From the NCBI GenBank assembly GCA_943324725.2, contig CALPMR020000029.1, forward strand, positions 1 through 17,910: a stretch of DNA of 17,910 bases. Reading direction: 5' to 3'. The notes beneath the pieces are model-generated. The model worked only from the letters and a program-made list of their open reading frames with translations, was not told the origin of the DNA and did not search any database. Below are positions 13,293 to 17,910 of this stretch, in pieces (the stretch's first letter is position 1; each line of letters starts with the position of its first letter). The position numbers and the translations under genes were made by a program. This stretch comes from Bordetella parapertussis. GTDB lineage: Bacteria; Cyanobacteriota; Cyanobacteriia; PCC-6307; Cyanobiaceae.

Positions 13293-14192
13293 ATGGGTAT
13301 CGCCTGGGTGTTTCCTGGTCAGGGCTCGCAGAAAGCCGGCATGGCGGCCGGTGTGCTGGAGCTGCCGGGGGCCCGGGCCCGGTTCGCCGCCGCCTCCGAG
13401 CTGCTCGGCCGTGATCTGCTGGCGATCTGCGCCGGCGAGGCGACGGACAGCACGGCCCAGCCGAGCGACCTCAATGACACCCGCAACACCCAGCCAGCCC
13501 TGTTCGTGATCGAAAGCCTGCTGGTGGACCAGCTGCGCCAGCAGGGCCGCCAGGCCGATCTGGTGGCGGGCCACAGCCTCGGCGAACTGGTGGCCCTCTA
13601 CGCCGCCGGTGTCTTCGATGCCGCCACCGGCCTGGCCCTGATGCAGCGCCGCAGTGAGCTGATGGCCGCCGCCGGCGGTGGGGCGATGACCGCCGTGATC
13701 GGCTTCGAGCGCAGCCAGCTGGAGGAGCTGGTGGCCGCCACCGAGGGGGTGGTGATCGCCAACGACAACAGCAGTGCCCAGGTGGTGCTGTCCGGCACCC
13801 CCGAAGCCGTGGCCAGCGTCAGCGGCCAGCTCACCTGCAAGCGGGCGATTCCGCTGGCGGTGAGCGGTGCCTTCCACTCCCCCTTCATGGCCGAAGCGGC
13901 AAAGGCCTTCGCCACCAGCCTCGCCAGCGTGCCCTTCGCCAAGGCCACCATCCCGGTGCTGAGCAACACCGATCCCAGCCCGGAAACCGATGGCGAGGTG
14001 CTCAAGGGCCGCCTGGTGGACCAGATGACCAGCGGCGTGCGCTGGCGCGAAACCATGGACCAGCTCAGCGCCTGCGGCATCGACACCGCTGTGGAGATCG
14101 GCCCGGGCAACGTGCTCAGCGGCCTGATCAAGCGCGGCTGCAACGGCATCACCACGGTGCAGGTCGCCGCGGCCGCCGACCTTCCGTTGTGA
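13293..14192 (+). CDS. fabD: Malonyl-CoA:ACP transacylase
   Basis: This 299-residue cytosolic enzyme transfers malonyl from CoA to acyl carrier protein, supplying FabH and the elongation cycle. It opens with the typical MGIAWVFPGQGSQKAGM. Catalytic Ser is S95 in GHSLGELVALYAAG and the partner His is H195 in AVSGAFHSPFMAEA. The malonate-contacting Arg lies in LMQRRSELM (about 117 to 124), and VEIGPGNVLSGL is near the C-terminus. The ATG at 13293 is the family start. The final GTGA (14189 to 14192) overlaps the plsC start, implying translational coupling. The length is normal. Confidence 0.96.
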   Translation: MGIAWVFPGQGSQKAGMAAGVLELPGARARFAAASELLGRDLLAICAGEATDSTAQPSDLNDTRNTQPALFVIESLLVDQLRQQGRQADLVAGHSLGELVALYAAGVFDAATGLALMQRRSELMAAAGGGAMTAVIGFERSQLEELVAATEGVVIANDNSSAQVVLSGTPEAVASVSGQLTCKRAIPLAVSGAFHSPFMAEAAKAFATSLASVPFAKATIPVLSNTDPSPETDGEVLKGRLVDQMTSGVRWRETMDQLSACGIDTAVEIGPGNVLSGLIKRGCNGITTVQVAAAADLPL

Positions 14193-14971
14193 GTGACCTT
14201 CGTGGCCAGGCCATGGGCAGCATGCGGCGGGCCCTGCGCCGCAGCCGCCGCCCGGCCGCCCCGCCCGCCCTGCTCAGCACCCCGAAACCGAGCCTCACCT
14301 ACCGGCTGATCAGCTACCTGCTGGTGTTTCCGATCTACCGGCTGCTGTTCCGCGGCCGCACCGCCGGCAATGACCTCGTGCCGGTGGAGGGAGCCCTGGT
14401 GGTGGTCGCCAACCACGGTTCCCATCTGGATCCGCCGCTGCTCGGTCATGCCCTCGGCCGACCGGTGGCCTTCATGGCGAAGGCGGAGTTGTTCAAGGTG
14501 CCGCTGCTGGGGCCGATCATCCGCGCCTGTGGGGCCTACCCGGTCGCCCGCGGCGCCAGCGACCGCGAGGCGATCCGCATCGCCACCGACCGGCTGCAGC
14601 AGGGCTGGGCCATCGGCGTGTTCGTCGATGGCACCCGCCAGGCCGATGGTCGTGTCAACAATCCCCAGGCCGGCGCCGCCCTGCTGGCCGCCCGCGCCGG
14701 CGTCCCCCTGCTGCCGGTGGCGATCATCAACAGCCATCGCGCCCTGGGGCCGGGTCAGAGTTCCCCCCGGCTGGTGCCGATCCACATCCGCATCGGCACC
14801 CCCGTGCCTCCTCCGGCCTCCAGAAGGCGGCCCGATCTCGATCGGGCGACGGCGGCGGTGCAGGAGCAGATCAACCGCATGCTCGACGAGGGGCTGATCA
14901 GCGCAGGCCGGCTCGCCCCAGCCAGGGAACGAGATGCCCTTCCGCCCAGTTGCGCAGATCCCGACCGCTGA
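14189..14971 (+). CDS. plsC: 1-acyl-sn-glycerol-3-phosphate acyltransferase (PlsC family)
   Basis: This 260-residue membrane-associated acyltransferase probably adds the second acyl chain to make phosphatidate. The HX4D catalytic motif is NHGSHLDPP (H76, D81), and motif II is around GAYPVARGASD (R121). Motif III, usually FPEGTR, reads FVDGTRQ here (145 to 151), with Asp for Glu. Motif IV is GVPLLPVAI (171 to 179). A hydrophobic segment, LISYLLVFPIYRLLF (about 40 to 54), can anchor the protein. The first 30 residues are Arg-rich. The GTG at 14189 overlaps the fabD stop; an ATG at 14213 would remove eight residues. The last 25 codons overlap the convergent ydcF-like gene by 74 bp. Placement after plsX-fabH-fabD supports a lipid role. 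Confidence 0.9.
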   Translation: MSDLRGQAMGSMRRALRRSRRPAAPPALLSTPKPSLTYRLISYLLVFPIYRLLFRGRTAGNDLVPVEGALVVVANHGSHLDPPLLGHALGRPVAFMAKAELFKVPLLGPIIRACGAYPVARGASDREAIRIATDRLQQGWAIGVFVDGTRQADGRVNNPQAGAALLAARAGVPLLPVAIINSHRALGPGQSSPRLVPIHIRIGTPVPPPASRRRPDLDRATAAVQEQINRMLDEGLISAGRLAPARERDALPPSCADPDR

Positions 14972-15659
14972 TCACCCAGAGCACCGCCCGCAGGCCGTCC
15001 TCCCAGAGCCGGCGGCGGCGTTCATGGATACAGCGATGGCCGCAGGACACCGGCACCGGCGTCAGATGAATGCCGCGACTGCCGGCCACGATCCGGCCCA
15101 CCAGCAGGGCCCGTTCCATGTGGTCACTGCTGGTGACCAGCAGGGCATGGTGGATGCCCGAACGGCGCAGATCGTCCACCAGGGTGGTGAAGTTGCTCAC
15201 CGTGTCGAAGGCGCGGTAGTCGAGATGCACCTGATCGGGCGGCAGCCCTTCGCGCTGCTCGAACAGCCAGTGGGCGTACTCGGGATTGGTGCCGCCGCTG
15301 ACGACGACCGGCAGGCCATCCTGTCGGGCCAGGCGCGCCGCGGCCTTCTCGCGATCGACATCGCCGCCCAGCACCAGGATCAGCTGCGGCGGCGGCGGTG
15401 AGGGCAGCAACCAGCCGCGCGACAGCCACAACAAGCTGAGACCCAGGCTGCCCGCCAGCAGCCAGCGCCAGGGCAATCCCCGCCGCCGCGCTCGCGGCAG
15501 CACGCGACGGCTCCGGGCCGATGCCGCCGGCACAAGGTCCACCGGCCGCGCGCCCGGGGCCGCGGCCGGTGGCACCAGGACCAGAGACGGCGCACGACGG
15601 CGGCGACGGCCCCGCGGCGGCGGCGAAGTGCGGCGGCGGGGCTGGGGCGAACGGCCCAT
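14898..15659 (-). CDS. YdcF/SanA-like DUF218 membrane protein
   Basis: This 253-residue protein has a very basic, Pro-rich N-terminus (residues 1 to about 60), one membrane segment WLLAGSLGLSLLWLSRGWLL (about 66 to 85) and a DUF218 domain. Domain motifs are LILVLGGDVDREKAAARLA, VVVSGGTNPEYA, DYRAFDTVSNFTTLVDDLR and LLVTSSDHMERALLV. DUF218 proteins (YdcF, SanA, ElyC) are linked to envelope maintenance, but the reaction is not established. The Arg-rich cytosolic lead and single helix predict N-in topology, with the domain outside the cytoplasmic membrane. The ATG shares one base with the tsaB stop (TGATG at 15661 to 15657), which supports this start. The 3' end overlaps plsC on the other strand by 74 bp. 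The family call is good; function is unknown. Confidence 0.87.
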   Translation of the reverse strand: MGRSPQPRRRTSPPPRGRRRRRAPSLVLVPPAAAPGARPVDLVPAASARSRRVLPRARRRGLPWRWLLAGSLGLSLLWLSRGWLLPSPPPPQLILVLGGDVDREKAAARLARQDGLPVVVSGGTNPEYAHWLFEQREGLPPDQVHLDYRAFDTVSNFTTLVDDLRRSGIHHALLVTSSDHMERALLVGRIVAGSRGIHLTPVPVSCGHRCIHERRRRLWEDGLRAVLWVISGRDLRNWAEGHLVPWLGRAGLR

Positions 15660-16624
15660 CAGCCCCCCTGCACCGGGCTGGTGGGATAGAGCGGCAGCAC
15701 GGTGGCCCAGGGGGCCTGCAGCGCCGCCGCCTCCCGGGCCCGACTGATCGCCACCAGCTCGGCCACGTCGTCGGGCAGCAGGGGAACGGCCGGATGGCTG
15801 ACCCCCGCAAACCGCTGCTCAGGCCCGTAGAGCCGCGGAGCGCTGAGCTCGGCGACGCCGCCGGGCAGCGCCGGCTCGGCCCGGTACTGGCCGGCCACCA
15901 GGCCGCGCCGCGGCAGCTCCTGCACCAGCCAGAACGGCTGGTCGTCCGGGGCGGTGGCGGCGGCCAGAAGGCGGCGGGCAATCAGCTGAAAACTGCTGAC
16001 CCCGTCGAGGGGCAGGCCCAGCTGCTGGGCGAGGGTGCGGGCCAGCACCACGGTGAGCCGGGTGCCGGTGAAGCCGCCCGGCCCGATCGCCACCGCCAGG
16101 CGGCCCAGCTGGGGCCATTGCGGCGCCGGCAAGAGCTCTTCGACGCAGGCCAGCAGCTGGTTGGAGAGGGCGCGACCGAGGGGAAAGGCGGCCAGCTGGG
16201 GGGCAGGGGGCTCCTGGCCGCGCTGATACGGCCCCTGCAGGGCCACCCCCAGGATGTCGGTGGAGCTGTGCAGGGCCAGCAGCCAACCGGGCTGAACGGC
16301 CGCCGCGCCAACCGCCTGAGCGCACTCCCCGGCGTCAGCTTCGGCCAGGGCAGCTGCAGCAACAGCGCCGTCGACAGGAGCACGGGCGGCTGTCCAGCTG
16401 AGCGCCGTGGAGCCGGCAGCGGCTGATTCAACCGCTGTAGAAGCGGAGCCAGCAGCCGGGGGACTGACACTGGCGCCATCGCTGCTGTCAGCTGTGGCGC
16501 TGAACGCCGTGGAACGGGCGGCAGCAACACCCGCAGCTACGGCACCAGCGGCAGCGGCGGCAGTGGCACCAGCGCCAGTGGCGCCCGCAGAAGTGGCACC
16601 GGCAGAGGCTGACCGGGAGCTCAC
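15659..16624 (-). CDS. tsaB: t6A tRNA-modification protein TsaB with Ala-rich N-terminal extension
   Basis: TsaB is the partner of TsaD, with TsaC and TsaE, in forming threonylcarbamoyl-adenosine at position 37 of tRNAs that read ANN codons. The core starts near residue 112 (GWLLALHSSTDILGVALQ) and keeps the ASKHA-fold motif IGPGGFTGTRLTVVLARTLA (180 to 199), followed by GVSSFQLIARRL. The core is about 210 residues, normal for the family. The preceding 110 residues are Ala/Ser/Thr/Gly low complexity with pentad repeats SAGAT-SAGAT-GAGAT. The GTG start at 16624 overlaps the ycf34 stop as GTGA, so the extension is probably translated rather than a misplaced start. No other strong start lies close to the core. 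It is coupled upstream to ycf34 and downstream to the DUF218 gene. Confidence 0.88.
   Translation of the reverse strand: MSSRSASAGATSAGATGAGATAAAAAGAVAAGVAAARSTAFSATADSSDGASVSPPAAGSASTAVESAAAGSTALSWTAARAPVDGAVAAAALAEADAGECAQAVGAAAVQPGWLLALHSSTDILGVALQGPYQRGQEPPAPQLAAFPLGRALSNQLLACVEELLPAPQWPQLGRLAVAIGPGGFTGTRLTVVLARTLAQQLGLPLDGVSSFQLIARRLLAAATAPDDQPFWLVQELPRRGLVAGQYRAEPALPGGVAELSAPRLYGPEQRFAGVSHPAVPLLPDDVAELVAISRAREAAALQAPWATVLPLYPTSPVQGG
16292..16621 (-). repeat. Ala-rich low-complexity extension of TsaB with pentad repeats
   Basis: About 110 codons precede the TsaB core. The first part is imperfect 15 bp repeats encoding SAGAT, SAGAT, GAGAT and then Ala-rich pentads. Later parts are less regular (GSASTAVESAAAGSTAL). 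Codon use is mixed (GTA, GTT, TCA, ACA) compared with the C/G-ending core. The pattern suggests replication slippage followed by drift. Confidence 0.65.
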
Positions 16625-16872
16625 GAGGGCACCCCCTGATCGGGACAGAGCCGCTGCCAGCGGCCCGGATCAGGCCGGTAGTCGTCGCAGGCGCGCACGT
16701 CCCATTCGACCCCCACGGCGGCCTCGCCCAGATCGATCACCTGAACATGGATGCGCGGCTGCCGCGGCACCATATCGGGGGCTGCACAGAGATGGGCGAC
16801 ACCATGTTGCCGTTCAACCGCGTGGTAGGCCTGACAGCGGTCGACCCAATGGCAATCCACGCAGATGCACAT
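16621..16872 (-). CDS. ycf34: Ycf34 family iron-sulfur protein
   Basis: This 83-residue protein is conserved in cyanobacteria and some algal plastids. In cyanobacteria it has been reported to bind an Fe-S cluster and to affect photosynthetic electron transport. The signature opening MCICVDCHWVDRCQAYHAVE carries C2, C4, C7 and C13. Further Cys are at 29, 62 and 76, along with the conserved GVEWDVRAC and PGRWQRL. I chose the ATG at 16872 because the family begins at MCICV; the ATG at 16899 would add nine residues and reach almost to the neighbouring cca start. Its stop overlaps the tsaB start (GTGA). With only 28 bp to the divergent gene, its promoter must lie within or beside the cca coding sequence. 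Confidence 0.92.
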   Translation of the reverse strand: MCICVDCHWVDRCQAYHAVERQHGVAHLCAAPDMVPRQPRIHVQVIDLGEAAVGVEWDVRACDDYRPDPGRWQRLCPDQGVPS

Positions 16873-16900
16873 GCCGCCTGAGGGCCCATCGCTACCCATT

Positions 16901-17910
16901 GTGTCGGCAGAAGCCAGCCGTCAAGGCGAGCGGCTGCGTCAGGTGCTGGCCCCGGAACACTGGCCTTTCGATCCAGCCCTGCTGCCGGCCGAGACGGCCC
17001 TGGTGGGGGGAGCCGTGCGCGATGCCCTGCTGGGCCGTCTGCGCCCCCACCCCGATCTCGATCTGGTGGTGAGCGGCGATGCCATCGCCCTGGCCCGCTC
17101 CCTGGCGAGCCGCTGCGGCGGCAGCTGCGTCGTGCTCGATGTCGAGCGCTGCATGGCCCGGCTGGTGCTCAAGGGCTGGACGATCGACCTGGCCCGCCGG
17201 ATCGGCGACAGCCTCGAAGCCGACCTCTGGCGACGGGACTACACGATCAATGCCATCGCCCTGCCGCTGCAGCCAGGAGCGGCACCGCTCGATCCCACTG
17301 GTGGACTGGCGGATCTGGCCGCCGGCCAGCTGCGAGCGATCCGTGAAGCCAACCTGCTCGAGGATCCCCTGCGGCTGCTGCGGGGCGTGCGGCTGGCCGC
17401 CGAACTGAACTTTCAGCTCGAACCCCTCACCCACAGCTGGATCAGCCGCCATCACCAACGCCTGGCCGAAGTGGCGGGCGAACGGGTGCTGGCGGAACTG
17501 GAGCGATTGGCGATCGCCGCGTCGGGCGAAACCGGTCTGATCCTGGCGATCCAGCTGGGATTGCTGCAGGTCTGGGGCGGTGCAGGTGCAGCGGCCTGCC
17601 CCCTGCTGGCCAGGCTCGACCGGAGCAGCGGCCTGGCCCACGGACTGACCGCGGCGGAAAGCAGCTGGGCCCTGCCGCTGGCGCGCCTGGCCAGCTGCCT
17701 GGATGGGGCTGCGGTCGGACGCCTGCGGGGCAGCCGGCGGCTGCAACAGCGCTGTGAAAGGCTGCGCCACTGGCGGCTGCGCCTTGAGGCCCGCCCCCAG
17801 GCGGCCGCTGGCGGCCCGGCCGACGCCACCCCTTGCTCCGGGGAACTGCCCCGTGGGGCCCTTGCGGGCCTGGAGGAGGCCGAGCGTCTGAATCTGCAGC
17901 GCCAGCTTGA
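16901..17910 (+). CDS. cca: Class II CCA-adding tRNA nucleotidyltransferase family, 3' end missing
   Basis: This frame is open to the window edge (336 codons seen). Class II nucleotidyltransferases build or repair the 3' CCA of tRNA, or add only A residues or poly(A), without a nucleic-acid template for NTP choice. The head domain has LVGGAVRDALLGR (GGAVRD 36 to 41) and the metal-binding pair D52/D54 in PDLDLVV. It also has the RRDYTINAIALPLQ motif (111 to 124), DPTGGLADLAAGQLRAI and EDPLRLLRGVRLAAEL (from 154). The start is a GTG at 16901 giving MSAEASRQGERLRQ; no closer alternative precedes the catalytic motif. It is divergent from ycf34 with a 28 bp gap. CCA-, CC- and A-adding activities cannot be told apart from sequence alone. 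The CCA-less tRNA-Asn here implies such an activity in the cell. Confidence 0.9.
   Translation, partial: MSAEASRQGERLRQVLAPEHWPFDPALLPAETALVGGAVRDALLGRLRPHPDLDLVVSGDAIALARSLASRCGGSCVVLDVERCMARLVLKGWTIDLARRIGDSLEADLWRRDYTINAIALPLQPGAAPLDPTGGLADLAAGQLRAIREANLLEDPLRLLRGVRLAAELNFQLEPLTHSWISRHHQRLAEVAGERVLAELERLAIAASGETGLILAIQLGLLQVWGGAGAAACPLLARLDRSSGLAHGLTAAESSWALPLARLASCLDGAAVGRLRGSRRLQQRCERLRHWRLRLEARPQAAAGGPADATPCSGELPRGALAGLEEAERLNLQRQL

Noticed and set aside
16292..16621. TsaB extension as a transit or signal peptide
   Set aside because: It lacks a basic start followed by a hydrophobic core and a cleavage site, and TsaB acts in the cytosol.
16407..17072. A 221-codon plus-strand frame across tsaB, ycf34 and the cca start
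   Set aside because: It is a mirror of the repetitive Ala-rich tsaB DNA and crosses two well-supported genes; no domain is visible.
1..17910. Search for defence islands, CRISPR arrays, toxin-antitoxin pairs or biosynthetic clusters
   Set aside because: All recognised genes are core cyanobacterial functions, no regularly spaced repeats were seen, and no small two-gene toxin module is present.

Overview
This window is core genome of a high-GC picocyanobacterium of the Synechococcus/Cyanobium (alpha-cyanobacterial) lineage. The evidence is the start of psbD (photosystem II D2), the photosystem I assembly gene ycf3, the Fe-S protein gene ycf34, a UPF0367 gene, and two OmpR-type regulators that match RpaA and RpaB (Ycf27) nearly end to end. 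Genes are tightly packed, third codon positions are mostly G or C, and the HIP1 octamer GCGATCGC occurs at least five times. I see no transposase, integrase, phage gene, CRISPR array or rRNA.

Layout. The left edge holds the 5' end of psbD on the minus strand. It diverges from a plus-strand pair, a UPF0367 gene and an ECF-type ABC ATPase that overlap as TGATG, followed by tRNA-Asn(GUU). A gene-poor stretch of about 470 bp then leads to rpaA. Convergent with rpaA is a coupled minus-strand block: heavy-metal (probably Cu+) P-type ATPase, then thymidylate kinase (tmk), then the DNA polymerase III delta-prime subunit (holB). ycf3 diverges from the ATPase and converges on radA. radA diverges from a plus-strand run rpaB-plsX-fabH-fabD-plsC, which places a light/redox stress regulator at the head of fatty-acid initiation and phospholipid synthesis genes. 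plsC converges on, and overlaps by 74 bp, a minus-strand run ycf34-tsaB-ydcF-like. A class II CCA-adding nucleotidyltransferase diverges from ycf34 and runs off the right edge.

How the genes fit together. RpaA is the circadian output regulator and RpaB the high-light/redox regulator. An HLR1-like site (the RpaB motif) lies just upstream of psbD. PlsX, FabH, FabD and PlsC act at the junction of fatty-acid and phosphatidate synthesis. TsaB (t6A modification) and the CCA-adding enzyme both act on tRNAs such as the CCA-less tRNA-Asn in this window.

The most unusual pattern is that several housekeeping proteins carry Ala-rich low-complexity additions: inside the metal-binding domain of the P-type ATPase, inside HolB, at both ends of PlsX (the N-terminal one a clear run of 7-residue repeats), and as an extension of about 110 residues on TsaB. 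I found no convincing undescribed multi-gene system. The best leads are these insertions, the plsX start problem, the candidate leader ORF before rpaA, and the psbD HLR1-like site.
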